From Anaerolineaceae bacterium 4572_78 (GTDB lineage Bacteria > Chloroflexota > Anaerolineae > 4572-78), in NCBI GenBank assembly GCA_002084875.1, contig NBMH01000023.1, positions 1 through 49,940 on the forward strand: a DNA stretch of 49,940 bases, in the 5' to 3' direction. Positions 1-8,231 of this stretch are shown here, piece by piece. Position 1 is the stretch's first letter; every line of letters begins with the position of its first letter. A program made the translations under genes and the position numbers. The notes beneath the pieces are model-generated. The model had not been told where the DNA came from. It ran no database searches and saw only the letters and a program-made list of their open reading frames with translations.

Positions 1-27
1 TTAGTAAGTTGAAAAATTAAAAGTATT

Positions 28-1389
28 ATGTCAAAAAACAACAAGTCCGAAGCCGCCGACAAGCCATATCTTAGCAAGCGGCAACATGAAGTATTACAAG
101 AATTGGCAAAAGGTCTTAGTGACCAGGAAATTGCCAATAGTTTTTTTATTTCTGTAAACACCGTAAAAACGCATGTACGTAATATTCGTCAGGCTTTAGA
201 AGTGCAATCTCGAACTGAAGCAGTACTGCGAGGTATGCAGTTGGGCTTGATTGTGATTGATGCTCCTCAACAAGAGAAACCTGTCACCGAGTCATTTAAG
301 CCTGCTCCCATACCACCATCATCTTTACCAAATCTACTTGCATGGCAACGGATTTACTTTGGCATCGCTATTGTCGTAGCTTTGTTGGTTTTTGCTGTCC
401 CCACAATCAAACCAACGATTGGACAAGAAGAAACAAACACTGCCATCTTATCAAACACCTGTACGGCAATCTCCAAAACAAAAAATTCCGATAATCGTTG
501 GGAATATGTCACAGAAATGCCCACTGCTAGGTCAGGGTTGACGGTAGTTACACATGATAACATCTTGTATGTAATTGGCGGTAGCCGCACCAGTGGCGTG
601 ACGAGTCTGGTTGAAACTTACAATTATGATACAGGTTTATGGCACGAAGTTGCCAGTAAACCCACTCCCGTTATGTACATGCAAGGTATTGTTATTCAGG
701 ATGAAATCTACGTACCTGGTGGATGCCAAGCAGATATAACTAATACTAAGCAGACACCCATCACCGACCAACTTGATATTTTTCAGATAGAAACTAATCA
801 ATGGCGACAAGGTTCTCCCTTGCCACAACCGTTATGTGCCTACACAGCCGCCGCTTATGATGATAAACTTTATCTCATTGGAGGATGGAGTGGACAGACA
901 TTTCTTGACACGGTTTATGTCTATACCCCTGATGATGACCAATGGCAATTACTTGAATCATCATATCCTCTCAAAATTGGTTTTGCTGGAGGGGCAACTT
1001 TTCAAAATCGCCTTTACGTTGTTGGTGGATATGATGGCGAACAGTCATATCACGATGCATATTACCATGATTTTGAAACAAATCAATGGCTACCCGCACC
1101 AACGCTGAATCATGGCTTAAGTGGACATGGAGTCATCACACTCAACAATAGGTTATACGCTATTGGTGGCGGTATGAAAACGCCAATCGATAGTATGCAA
1201 TCTTTAACTACTGACGACACTGCCTGGCAAGAACTCCAATCACCTTATAGTGGTAGCTGGCATAATTTAAGCATAACCACAGTTGATACTCGTATTTTTG
1301 CTGTTGGTGGATGGTGTGATAAACGCTTGGATACAATTTATCAATATCAGACATCGTTTAAGGTTTTCATCCCTTTTTCACGACAATAA
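28..1389 (+). CDS. LuxR-type HTH protein with one membrane segment and a Kelch beta-propeller
   Basis: The 453-residue protein has a LuxR/FixJ helix-turn-helix at about residues 15-70 (LSKRQHEVLQELAKGLSDQE, then NTVKTHVRNI). A linker and one hydrophobic segment follow (about 108-127), then six Kelch-like repeats from about 160 to the end, each with a hydrophobic strand plus Gly-Gly (YVIGGS, YLIGGW, YVVGGYDG, YAIGGG, FAVGGW). Six repeats would close one propeller. The inferred topology is DNA-binding domain in the cytoplasm and propeller outside, making a one-component membrane regulator. No kinase or receiver domain is seen. The start ATG has only a weak ribosome site. Target genes and ligand are unknown. 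Domain calls are firm; the signalling role is inferred. Confidence 0.85.
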   Translation: MSKNNKSEAADKPYLSKRQHEVLQELAKGLSDQEIANSFFISVNTVKTHVRNIRQALEVQSRTEAVLRGMQLGLIVIDAPQQEKPVTESFKPAPIPPSSLPNLLAWQRIYFGIAIVVALLVFAVPTIKPTIGQEETNTAILSNTCTAISKTKNSDNRWEYVTEMPTARSGLTVVTHDNILYVIGGSRTSGVTSLVETYNYDTGLWHEVASKPTPVMYMQGIVIQDEIYVPGGCQADITNTKQTPITDQLDIFQIETNQWRQGSPLPQPLCAYTAAAYDDKLYLIGGWSGQTFLDTVYVYTPDDDQWQLLESSYPLKIGFAGGATFQNRLYVVGGYDGEQSYHDAYYHDFETNQWLPAPTLNHGLSGHGVITLNNRLYAIGGGMKTPIDSMQSLTTDDTAWQELQSPYSGSWHNLSITTVDTRIFAVGGWCDKRLDTIYQYQTSFKVFIPFSRQ

Positions 1390-1405
1390 AGCACCGTTCA
1401 CCTCA

Positions 1406-1442
1406 CCTCGCCCCCTCCCCCACCACGGGAGAGGGGGCGAGG
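1406..1442. repeat. 12-bp perfect inverted repeat, GC-rich hairpin after the LuxR-Kelch gene
   Basis: The arms cctcgccccctc (1406-1417) and gagggggcgagg (1431-1442) are perfectly complementary around a 13-nt loop and are followed by TTT. It could terminate the upstream gene and, from the other side, the small minus-strand gene. The flank caccgttcacc matches the end of the TIR-bearing repeats found elsewhere in the window (5095, 31104, 43512, 48514), so it may be a piece of that dispersed family. Confidence 0.6.
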
Positions 1443-1451
1443 TTTCCTAAA

Positions 1452-1604
1452 CTAGGTTAGCACACTAACAATCAAACCAAACACCATGCTTAATATAATT
1501 AATATACTGAAGATTAAAATCCCTATTTGCATCTTAGTCCATTTTCGGGATTTCTCTCTTTTTACTCTGGGGGCTGGTCCTTTTTTCTTTCTTGGTTTTG
1601 CCAT
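1452..1604 (-). CDS. 50-residue basic single-pass membrane peptide
   Basis: A short reading frame, ATG at 1604 and TAG at 1452-1454, is preceded by a strong ribosome site, AAGGAGA four bases before the ATG. The product begins MAKPRKKKGPAPRVKREKSR, is very basic for 25 residues, and then has one hydrophobic helix (IGILIFSILIILSMVFGLIV). Basic residues before the helix predict the N-terminus inside. It resembles small uncharacterised membrane proteins of Chloroflexota in layout, but I recognise no family. The ribosome site, codon structure and clean domain split argue for a real gene. It converges on the LuxR-Kelch gene across the hairpin at 1406-1442. Confidence 0.65.
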   Translation of the reverse strand: MAKPRKKKGPAPRVKREKSRKWTKMQIGILIFSILIILSMVFGLIVSVLT

Positions 1605-1796
1605 ATATTCTCCTTAATATTATACGAAATACCCACAAGACGTAGCCGCAGAATTTCGTTATGCACGCAAAACAAAATCTTGCACTCCATTTCGTACCTG
1701 ATGATTAAATTTTCACTAAGTTAATTATACAAATTCTTATCTACTTTGGCAAACAAAAAGTCCACCTTTTCCAAAAAAATTGAACTTCTAAATTTA

Positions 1797-1846
1797 TGGA
1801 GTGATAAAGTTTGCTTTATCACGTCAAAGCAAGCTTTGACCCTTCA
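1797..1846. repeat. Twin-hairpin dispersed repeat, AAGC family (copy 1)
   Basis: Two adjacent palindromes, gtgataaagtttgctttatc and tcaaagcaagctttga, lie between TGGAG and CTTCA flanks. The same design occurs at 15113, 31208, 40153, 43375 and 48572 and, in part, at 10647. This copy lies just downstream of the acetyltransferase gene, where it may also act as its terminator. No other gene is seen between 1605 and 1854. Confidence 0.75.
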
Positions 1847-1854
1847 GTAATTGC

Positions 1855-2445
1855 TTACTGATAAATCAGTTGTTTCACCTCGCTGTCAGGCAAATCAAGA
1901 GTATACACTCTCTTAAGATCTGCCGTCTCAAACAAATTGACCTGACGTATATCTTGAGTATTGACCATAAAGAAAATGCCCGAAAATTTCCAATCCTGCT
2001 TAAACCATGTAATGAGTGATTCTAACAGATGTGATTCTAATCCATCTGCTAATAGCGATTGACGTACCCAAAAGTTCACACAACTTTCGTAGTTGCCTAC
2101 AGTCCCCATGGTAGCATCGCTTGCTTTCATGTGTTTCAATATTTCTAACAATGGATTAATATACACACAACCTAAACATTTCGTTTCAGTCAGATTCATC
2201 ACCGTAAAGGTGAATGCTTTACCTTCGAGATGTTCTTTTTCATGCCACTCCAAATCTTCTAAATTGTCTTGCAAACTAAAATTATCTGAGGGCCAATCAC
2301 CTTGTCCCCAGACACGCAACATGTCTCGGCTTGTGACCACAGCATCGTAGTCCAACTCAACATCTGTTGCCCGTAGCGGACGCAAGATAAATTCCTCTGT
2401 TCTAAACTCTTTGGGAATTTTAGCCTCACTTGGATAAAATAACAT
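1855..2445 (-). CDS. GNAT-family N-acetyltransferase
   Basis: The 196-residue protein starts at an ATG behind AAGGAG. It opens with the FILRPLRATDVELDYDAVV pattern typical of GNAT proteins acting on small molecules or protein N-termini, has a central strand region (KCLGCVYINPLLEIL) and a C-terminal part with neighbour-comparison motifs (NTQDIRQVNLFETADLKRVY). The usual Q/RxxGxG/A acetyl-CoA loop is not obvious; GNYESCVNFWVRQSLLADGL occupies its place, so the substrate cannot be guessed and activity is uncertain. It appears monocistronic, with a hairpin repeat just past its stop. Confidence 0.65.
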   Translation of the reverse strand: MLFYPSEAKIPKEFRTEEFILRPLRATDVELDYDAVVTSRDMLRVWGQGDWPSDNFSLQDNLEDLEWHEKEHLEGKAFTFTVMNLTETKCLGCVYINPLLEILKHMKASDATMGTVGNYESCVNFWVRQSLLADGLESHLLESLITWFKQDWKFSGIFFMVNTQDIRQVNLFETADLKRVYTLDLPDSEVKQLIYQ

Positions 2446-2638
2446 TTATATTTCTCCTTGTTTAGATTAATTGTTCAAGCGTCACGATAAAGTAATGGTA
2501 TATCATTCATCAACGATATTTTCTGAATAAAAAGAGTGAATTTCGGCTTGTGGATTTTCCAAACGAAACTGACTAACAATGATACATTAAAAATGATAGT
2601 TTCGCCAAATTGCCGAAGTAAAATAAAGAATATATTGC

Positions 2639-4255
2639 TTATATTTGTATGACCATAATTGTCATATCATCATGCTGGTCTGCATGACCAGTGAAGTCGA
2701 AAAGTCTTTGCTTGATATATTCTAGCATTGATTCTACTTCACTAATTTGCTTTTCTCCTTGAGTGGAGGGAGTGGAAACAGGAGGCACAAAATCCTTAAT
2801 AATTTGCTCAAGATTGTCAAAACCAAGTAATTCATTTTCCTCATTATTGGCTTCCACAATACCATCACTGGTCAAAATCACCATATCACCTGTTAGTAAT
2901 TCAAATATGTGTTGTTCATAGCCTAATGTAACACCAAAGCCCGTACCCAATGGAAAACCACCAATTATAAAATGTTCAACAGAACCATCGCTTCGTCTGA
3001 TATAGGGTGGAATACAACCCGCATTGACAACATATAGTAAACTTGTTTTTTGGTTATCCGTTTTGGAAGAAGAATCAGATATAATTTCCACATAACACAT
3101 GGCACAATTTTGATGACGAGGTTGAGTATAAGACGATATATTTTTGTCCAAGTGCATCATCCGTTCAGTAGGTGATAAATCAAGGGATAATGAGGAATCA
3201 AACTGTGATAAACTGGTTGCCATGAGTAATGAGGCAGCCACACCTTTACCTGAAATATCACCCACTGCAAAAACAAAGTGTCCTGTTTTGAAGGCATGAT
3301 ATGTATAAAAGTCGCCACCGACTTCTTTAGCAGGAGTACTGAAGCAAACCACATCTAACGTTTTCCAGTCGGGTTTGGATGGGGGCAATAAACTTGCTTG
3401 CATATCTTGTGCAATGGCAAGCTCTCTTTGAAGGGTCGTCAACTTTAGACGTTCTTTTTGGGCTTGCTTCATGGCAGTAACATCGCGTACAATGCCTTGA
3501 AAACCAATAATGGTATCATCTTCGGCATAACGTCCTGTGGCAGTTACTAGGACATCAATATGCTCATTATCTTTTCGCTTGAATTTTAATTCAAAGTCCC
3601 GAACAGAACCTTTGCTAAGAATTTTATTCACAAAAAGCATTCCATCATTGGGGTTAGTACATATATCAACAAGATTTACCAGCTTAAATTCAGCACGGGT
3701 ATATCCAAGTATATATTCGCATGCAGGGCTTGCATCGTTTATATAACCATCAATATCAGTTATTAAAATCAAATCATTGGAATCTTCAAAAACAGCTCGA
3801 TATTTCTTTTCACTTTCAGCCAGTTGCCGTGCATTTTCTTTCAAATCTTCAATCAAACGCCGTAGTTGATTTGTCATGAGATTAAATGTCTTTGCCAACT
3901 GCCCAATCTCATCATCAGAATGAATCGAAACTGTTTTATCCAAATCACCTTCGGCAATTTGGCGGGTCGTGTTAGTGAGTTGTAAAATCGGATTGGTGAC
4001 GTTACGAGCAGAAAAAATTCCCACCCCGATGACTAAAAAAGTCGATATCAGCACAATAATCATGGTAACATTACGTAGACTATTAGCAAGAGCAAGTGCC
4101 TCCGATTCAGGTATTTCTACCAGTAGAACCCAAGTTTCATTACCAAATTTTATCGGTTGGTAAGCACTCAACACCGAAGTGCCTTGATAATTTTTCACAA
4201 TGCGTACATCAGATTTACCCTGTAGTGCCTGTTGCACAACGACATTATCCACCAT
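2639..4255 (-). CDS. C-terminal part of a Cache-HAMP-PAS-PP2C phosphatase (RsbU/SpoIIE-like), frameshifted
   Basis: In order this part shows the end of an extracellular Cache domain, a membrane helix (TMIIVLISTFLVIGVGIFSA), a HAMP domain (NPILQLTNTTRQIAEGDLDK), a PAS domain (YRAVFEDSNDLILITDIDG) and a SpoIIE/RsbU-type PP2C phosphatase starting QRELAIAQDMQASLLPP, with the metal-binding motifs EVGGDFY, VGDISGKG and TSDGIVEA intact. Such proteins dephosphorylate anti-anti-sigma factors in response to an outside signal; no partner switch genes are nearby. The frame stays open upstream of 4255 (GEAYVVGNDKYLRTASRLL) to about 4339, where it meets the next entry one base out of register. Together the two parts make one ordinary receptor of about 770 residues. 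Confidence 0.85.
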   Translation of the reverse strand: MVDNVVVQQALQGKSDVRIVKNYQGTSVLSAYQPIKFGNETWVLLVEIPESEALALANSLRNVTMIIVLISTFLVIGVGIFSARNVTNPILQLTNTTRQIAEGDLDKTVSIHSDDEIGQLAKTFNLMTNQLRRLIEDLKENARQLAESEKKYRAVFEDSNDLILITDIDGYINDASPACEYILGYTRAEFKLVNLVDICTNPNDGMLFVNKILSKGSVRDFELKFKRKDNEHIDVLVTATGRYAEDDTIIGFQGIVRDVTAMKQAQKERLKLTTLQRELAIAQDMQASLLPPSKPDWKTLDVVCFSTPAKEVGGDFYTYHAFKTGHFVFAVGDISGKGVAASLLMATSLSQFDSSLSLDLSPTERMMHLDKNISSYTQPRHQNCAMCYVEIISDSSSKTDNQKTSLLYVVNAGCIPPYIRRSDGSVEHFIIGGFPLGTGFGVTLGYEQHIFELLTGDMVILTSDGIVEANNEENELLGFDNLEQIIKDFVPPVSTPSTQGEKQISEVESMLEYIKQRLFDFTGHADQHDDMTIMVIQI

Positions 4256-4320
4256 TTGTTTTAAGATTGATTCGGGTCCTAAAAGACGTGAGGCGGTACG
4301 CAGATACTTATCGTTCCCAA

Positions 4321-4950
4321 CTACATAAGCTTCGCCCCAATAAAACCAGAAGGGATGTCACCTGACGGACTATAAGGCACAAAATCGGTAAAATTCACCA
4401 TATTGGTATCAGTAATAGTTATCAGAGAATGAAATAATTTGGCTAAGTGCGTATCTCGATAATCTCCTGTGATTAACTCTGTAGCGAAATCATTTCCCTT
4501 ATCATAGTTATACACTACAAATCCTTTGGGATTAATTAAATATACTTCGCTATAATCACGGAATTTTACAATCTCTTGAAAAACAGGATGATAGCGAGCA
4601 TGGGCGGTATCATAAGGTGTGCCATTTCCAGAATCAATCATGTCAGGATGATTGAGATAGCCCAACATGCGAACATCATAGAAATCTTCCGTTTCGGCAA
4701 AGTCTTGCATGGCTTCTGCCATCATCGGTAATTTTGACAACAAAACAACATCTTCATCAACTAAGTTAAAAAATGTTTCCAACTCTCCTGCCTTTAAGTC
4801 ACGGATTCCTATCAACTCTTGAGAAGTTTGTTCCAATAAAAAATCATGCGATTGGTTAAAGGTCAACCAGCCCACAATAATCAATGGTATCAGGGCAACA
4901 GCAAGAAAATAGAATATAAATTTTGTTTGTATTGATTTGAAAATTTGCAT
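4321..4950 (-). CDS. N-terminal sensor part of the same Cache-HAMP-PAS-PP2C protein
   Basis: This 209-residue part has a short cytoplasmic start, a membrane helix (FIFYFLAVALIPLIIVGWL) and the first part of a double-Cache sensor (SEVYLINPKGFVVYNYDKGN). It ends GFIGAKLM-stop because the reading frame is lost at a run of four C on the plus strand (4335-4338). Adding one base there would give IGGEAYVVGNDKY and join it smoothly to the downstream part. The start ATG is preceded by a weak site (TAGGAGC). The break could be a real mutation or a homopolymer sequencing error. Confidence 0.8.
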   Translation of the reverse strand: MQIFKSIQTKFIFYFLAVALIPLIIVGWLTFNQSHDFLLEQTSQELIGIRDLKAGELETFFNLVDEDVVLLSKLPMMAEAMQDFAETEDFYDVRMLGYLNHPDMIDSGNGTPYDTAHARYHPVFQEIVKFRDYSEVYLINPKGFVVYNYDKGNDFATELITGDYRDTHLAKLFHSLITITDTNMVNFTDFVPYSPSGDIPSGFIGAKLM

Positions 4951-5094
4951 AATGCTCCTATTTTAGAGATTCAATGTTTTGAAAATGCAATTTCAATGCA
5001 TTTGTCGTATCCTCAATGTGAAAAACTAAACTAGCCCTATTATACCACACAATCAGCAAAATCAAAACAAGGTAAACAAATTATATTAATTGCT

Positions 5095-5197
5095 GTAACC
5101 GTTTACCTCCCTTCTCCTAGTAGGGCCGTACGCCCCTACAACTAGCATTGAACAGCCCTAGGGGTGTGGTCTACTAACGAGGGGAGTGAATTCTCTA
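5095..5197. repeat. TIR-bearing composite repeat (MITE-like), with an inner GTACG palindrome
   Basis: It starts GTAACCGTTTACCTCCC and ends GGGGAGTGAATTCTC, imperfect inverted ends shared with copies at 31104, 43512 and 48514. Inside it carries tagggccgtacgcccctac followed by aactagcattgaacagccc, and TCTACTAACGAG near the right end, both present again around 48,690-48,745. It fills much of the 404-bp gap between the sensor gene and yggS. The remainder of the gap is AT-rich and holds the yggS promoter. Confidence 0.7.
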
Positions 5198-5231
5198 CAT
5201 GGTGCTTAAATTCAAAATATATTCTCCATAA

Positions 5232-5260
5232 TTGCCTTATCTGGCAAAATGTGCTAGACT
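5232..5260 (+). promoter_or_regulatory. Sigma-70-type promoter for yggS-proC-yggT
   Basis: TTGCCT (5232-5237) and TAGACT (5255-5260) are separated by exactly 17 bases. The site is about 95 bases before the chosen yggS start, at the head of a run of co-directional genes. Confidence 0.55.
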
Positions 5261-5354
5261 TCTTTTAACATGCTAGAAAAATTGGCTTGAGCCATATTAC
5301 AAAATAGTGGCATGCAACTTAGACCATAACAATCACGTAGTAGTCGTAGAAAAT

Positions 5355-6077
5355 ATGATAGCAGATAATTTATCAAAAGTACAACAACGAATTAACCAAG
5401 CGGCTCATCGAGCCAAGCGAGACCCATCACAGATTATCTTGGTTGGTGTCAGCAAAAAACGAACCGTTGAGGAAATGTTAGCGGCATATCAAGCAGGATT
5501 ACGTCATTTCGGTGAAAATCGGATTGAGGAGATGGTTCAGAAAATCCCTACATTTTTGGAAGAACTTGTGTCCCAAGAACAGCCGACTTTACATTTCATT
5601 GGCAAACTACAAAGCCGTAAAGTTGCTACTGCACTGAAGTACAGTCAATATATTCATTCTATTGATAGTCTGAAACTAGCAAAACGTATCAATCGTTTGG
5701 CAAAACGCAGTAATGACCACGCCATACCGATTTTGTTAGAATGTAATGTTTCAGGTGAATTGACAAAGTCAGGGTTTGTAGTAGATAAATGGCATGAAGA
5801 TGAAACAATATTTAATACGTTCATGGAAGATGTCCATGTCATATCAGCTTTGCCTTATGTTAAGATTATAGGCTTGATGACGATGGCTCCTATCGTAGCA
5901 AATCCTGAACATGCCCGACCTTATTTTTGTAGTTTGAGTGAATTGCAAACTGCATGTGCAGAGGCATGTCATGGTGTCAAATGGCAACATCTCTCTATGG
6001 GCATGACCGATGATTTTGAAGTGGCTATCGAGGAAGGTAGTACCATGGTTCGTATTGGGCGAGCCATATTCACGTAA
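5355..6077 (+). CDS. yggS: YggS/PROSC-type PLP homeostasis protein
   Basis: This is the PLP-binding fold-III protein that keeps free pyridoxal phosphate in balance. The PLP lysine lies in LVGVSKKRT (Lys34 from the chosen start). Further family motifs are FGENRIEE, LHFIGKLQSRK, SIDSL, NVSGELTKSGF, IIGLMTMAP and LSMGMTDDFEVAIEEGST, ending in VRIGRAIF. I chose ATG 5355, giving 240 residues, because a GTG at 5307 would add 16 residues that do not look like the family. The usual family length is 220-235. It is the first gene of a run with proC and yggT, the classic yggS-proC-yggT arrangement of bacteria. Confidence 0.93.
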   Translation: MIADNLSKVQQRINQAAHRAKRDPSQIILVGVSKKRTVEEMLAAYQAGLRHFGENRIEEMVQKIPTFLEELVSQEQPTLHFIGKLQSRKVATALKYSQYIHSIDSLKLAKRINRLAKRSNDHAIPILLECNVSGELTKSGFVVDKWHEDETIFNTFMEDVHVISALPYVKIIGLMTMAPIVANPEHARPYFCSLSELQTACAEACHGVKWQHLSMGMTDDFEVAIEEGSTMVRIGRAIFT

Positions 6078-6129
6078 TATATTGCTTTCACCTTCAAGGA
6101 GTAAGAACATAGTAAAGAATGTAAATTTT

Positions 6130-6951
6130 ATGTTTGAAAATGAACGCATTGCCTTTATCGGTAATGGGGTTATGGCTCAAGCAATGATTGCTGGCTTAGT
6201 CAATCGGAAGTTGTTTGACTCACGACAAATTATCGCTAGTGGTCCACGTGAGGGACGTGGTCAACAATTACATGAACGTTATGGCATTCATCATACAACA
6301 TGTAATTTGACAGCCATAGCTAAAGCGAATATTGTTGTATTAGCGGTCAAGCCCCAAGTCATGAGTGAAGTGCTGAATGAAATACAAGGTAAACTTCATT
6401 CGGAAACGCTCATAGTTTCTATTGCGGCTGGAATACCCGTTGAAAAAATGGTACAGATTCTGAACCACGACATCGTTGTGCGTGTTATGCCGAATACTCC
6501 TACTCGAGTAGGGCAAGGTATGTGTGTGTGGACGGCTACCAAAAATGTCAGTCCTATACAACGAAGTCATGTTCAAGCTATACTAGGAGCATTGGGAAAA
6601 GAAATATTTGTTGACCATGAATATTACCTAGACATGGCTACAGCCTTATCAGGAACGGGTCCGGCTTACATTTTTCTATTTATCGAAGCTCTCATAGATT
6701 CAGGAGTTCACATGGGCTTTTCACGCCGTGTTTCACAAGAATTGGTCTTACAAACAATGGAAGGTACAGTGGCATTTGCTAGAAAGTACCCCCGTCATCC
6801 CGCCGAATTACGAAACATGGTAACGTCCCCAGGTGGTACGACGACTGATGCTATATATCAATTTGAAAAGGGTGGGTTTAGAACAATTATATCTAAAGCG
6901 GTTTTTGCCGCATATCAAAAGTCTAAGACTTTAGGAAGAGGTAACTCATGA
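6130..6951 (+). CDS. proC: Pyrroline-5-carboxylate reductase
   Basis: It catalyses the last step of proline synthesis, NAD(P)H-dependent reduction of pyrroline-5-carboxylate. The Rossmann motif is IAFIGNGVMAQAMIAG near the N-terminus. Family signatures follow: AVKPQVM, SIAAGIP, VRVMPNTPTRVGQGM, LSGTGPAYIFLFIEAL, GVHMGFSR and VTSPGGTTTDAIYQFEKGG. From the ATG at 6130 it is 273 residues, normal for ProC. The open frame runs 40 codons further upstream into yggS, but those residues are not part of the fold. It overlaps yggT by four bases (ATGA), which suggests translational coupling. Confidence 0.95.
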   Translation: MFENERIAFIGNGVMAQAMIAGLVNRKLFDSRQIIASGPREGRGQQLHERYGIHHTTCNLTAIAKANIVVLAVKPQVMSEVLNEIQGKLHSETLIVSIAAGIPVEKMVQILNHDIVVRVMPNTPTRVGQGMCVWTATKNVSPIQRSHVQAILGALGKEIFVDHEYYLDMATALSGTGPAYIFLFIEALIDSGVHMGFSRRVSQELVLQTMEGTVAFARKYPRHPAELRNMVTSPGGTTTDAIYQFEKGGFRTIISKAVFAAYQKSKTLGRGNS

Positions 6952-7208
6952 GTGTTGTTATTGGTGTTGTCATTGTTGTTCTTAATATCATTAGCTATGT
7001 TGTTATAGCTCGTGTTGTAATTTCTTGGCTACCGATAATCGGTTTTCAAGTTAGTCCTGATAATCCTATAATTCGGATAGTTTTTGACATAACGGATCCT
7101 ATCATTGAACCGATTCGCCCTTACACTACATTTGGAATGCTTGATTTAAGTCCAATTATTATACTTTTTGGTATATTTTTCATTATTGACTTTTTAAGTC
7201 GTATGTGA
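6948..7208 (+). CDS. yggT: YggT family integral membrane protein
   Basis: The 86-residue protein has two hydrophobic stretches flanking the family signature region: IISYVVIARVVISWLPIIG, then DITDPIIEPIRPYTTFGMLDLSPIIILFGIFFI. The conserved DPIIEPIRP loop is typical. YggT proteins are linked to osmotic or envelope functions but remain poorly defined. The start overlaps the proC stop (ATGA). A short inverted repeat (ggtggtattgccaccacc, about 7220-7238) follows the stop and may attenuate transcription before the next gene. Confidence 0.9.
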   Translation: MSVVIGVVIVVLNIISYVVIARVVISWLPIIGFQVSPDNPIIRIVFDITDPIIEPIRPYTTFGMLDLSPIIILFGIFFIIDFLSRM

Positions 7209-7275
7209 ATTTAGGATAGTGGTGGTATTGCCACCACCGAATTTAGCATAGAGAATAGTTTAATTGAGGTAAATT

Positions 7276-7575
7276 ATGCGAGATTTTAAGATTACCAATA
7301 CAGAAGGTGGTGCCGCTCTCATTATCATCTTAACAACAGGTGCAAAACAAAATAAAGTTGTTAGTAAAGATGATGAAGTGGTTCACATTGATTTAACGAC
7401 CGCCGGAGATGATGTTGAGATTGACCGCCAACTTGTAAGATTTTTGGCAACCAAGTTGGGGATTCATCGTGAGCGGATTGCCACTACTTCAAGTAAGAAG
7501 AAAAATAAGCGAATGGTAATTGTCATGGGGATGACCCCTGAGGAAATTCAACACTATCTGTTTGCACAAGTCTAA
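7276..7575 (+). CDS. yggU: DUF167/YggU family protein
   Basis: The 99-residue protein carries the YggU pattern: TTGAKQNKVV near the start, then a basic Lys/Arg-rich loop (SSKKKNKRMVIV) and a C-terminal helix (TPEEIQHYL). The usual family core ends K..R...K.v.i.g, as here. Function is unknown; in many bacteria it is next to yggT, as here. Its ATG is preceded by TTGAGGTAAATT. A promoter for the ribosomal-protein block begins just past its stop. Confidence 0.88.
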   Translation: MRDFKITNTEGGAALIIILTTGAKQNKVVSKDDEVVHIDLTTAGDDVEIDRQLVRFLATKLGIHRERIATTSSKKKNKRMVIVMGMTPEEIQHYLFAQV

Positions 7576-7577
7576 AT

Positions 7578-7606
7578 TTGCTATAACTTCAGCAAAGAGT
7601 TATAAT
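7578..7606 (+). promoter_or_regulatory. Sigma-70-type promoter for rpmH-rnpA-yidC-jag
   Basis: TTGCTA (7578-7583), a 17-base spacer and a perfect TATAAT (7601-7606) lie directly after the yggU stop and 36 bases before the rpmH start. Confidence 0.7.
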
Positions 7607-7641
7607 CAAGTTGATTATGATTCAAGTTAGGATAATTTATT

Positions 7642-7818
7642 ATGCCAAAACGAACCTATCAACCTAAAAAACGCCGCCGAGCCAGAGTGCATGGCTTCCG
7701 AAGTCGGATGCATACTCGAAGTGGGCGTAAAGTTTTAAAGGCACGACGGGCAAGAGGCCGTAAAATGTTAGCTGTACAGCCCAAGCATGCCAAAAAGATT
7801 AACTGGAATGCGGGATAA
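7642..7818 (+). CDS. rpmH: Ribosomal protein bL34
   Basis: A 58-residue frame begins [20 protein letters not shown] and continues [20 protein letters not shown], the bL34 signature. It is longer than the usual 44-47 residues because of a C-terminal tail ending [10 protein letters not shown]. It precedes rnpA by 16 bases, as in nearly all bacteria. No DnaA-box cluster was noticed nearby, so there is no evidence of an origin here. Confidence 0.97.
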   Translation: MPKRTYQPKKRRRARVHGFRSRMHTRSGRKVLKARRARGRKMLAVQPKHAKKINWNAG

Positions 7819-7834
7819 GCATTTCTAATTTATT

Positions 7835-8173
7835 ATGAAACGCCAATACCGATTACGAAAAAATGCTGATTTCCAAAAAATTCGCCGTTTAGGGCAATCA
7901 AGGTCAAATCGGCTGGTCGTATTGATAGCGTTGCCTAATCGTTTATCTCACAGCCGCTTTGGTTTTTCTGTTAGTAAGCGTATTGGAAAATCTGTCCATC
8001 GAAACAAGGTCAAACGTCGCATGAGGGAATCAACTCGATTGCGGATAGCTGACATAAAAGATGGCTGGGATTTGCTGTTTATCGCTCGTGTCCCAATCAA
8101 GGCGGCTACTTATCAAGAAATTGATAAAGCTATTTTTGTTTTGCTTAAGCAACTCAAATTATTAAAAATATAA
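7835..8173 (+). CDS. rnpA: Ribonuclease P protein component
   Basis: The 112-residue basic protein binds RNase P RNA and assists removal of the tRNA 5' leader. It shows the N-terminal YRLRKNADFQKIRR, the central strand SRFGFSVSKRIGKSVHRNKVKRRMRE, which is the family RNR-type motif, and DLLFIARVP near the end. Length is normal. It lies between rpmH and yidC; no yidD is present in the 58-bp gap. Confidence 0.97.
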   Translation: MKRQYRLRKNADFQKIRRLGQSRSNRLVVLIALPNRLSHSRFGFSVSKRIGKSVHRNKVKRRMRESTRLRIADIKDGWDLLFIARVPIKAATYQEIDKAIFVLLKQLKLLKI

Positions 8174-8231
8174 TAATTCTATCATTATAGGAATATTATT
8201 TATGAATAATGTTACAGGTATTTAAGTTTTT

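Noticed and set aside
7576..7641. Replication origin near rpmH
   Set aside because: No DnaA-box cluster, and neither dnaA nor dnaN is in view; the short gap is explained by a promoter.
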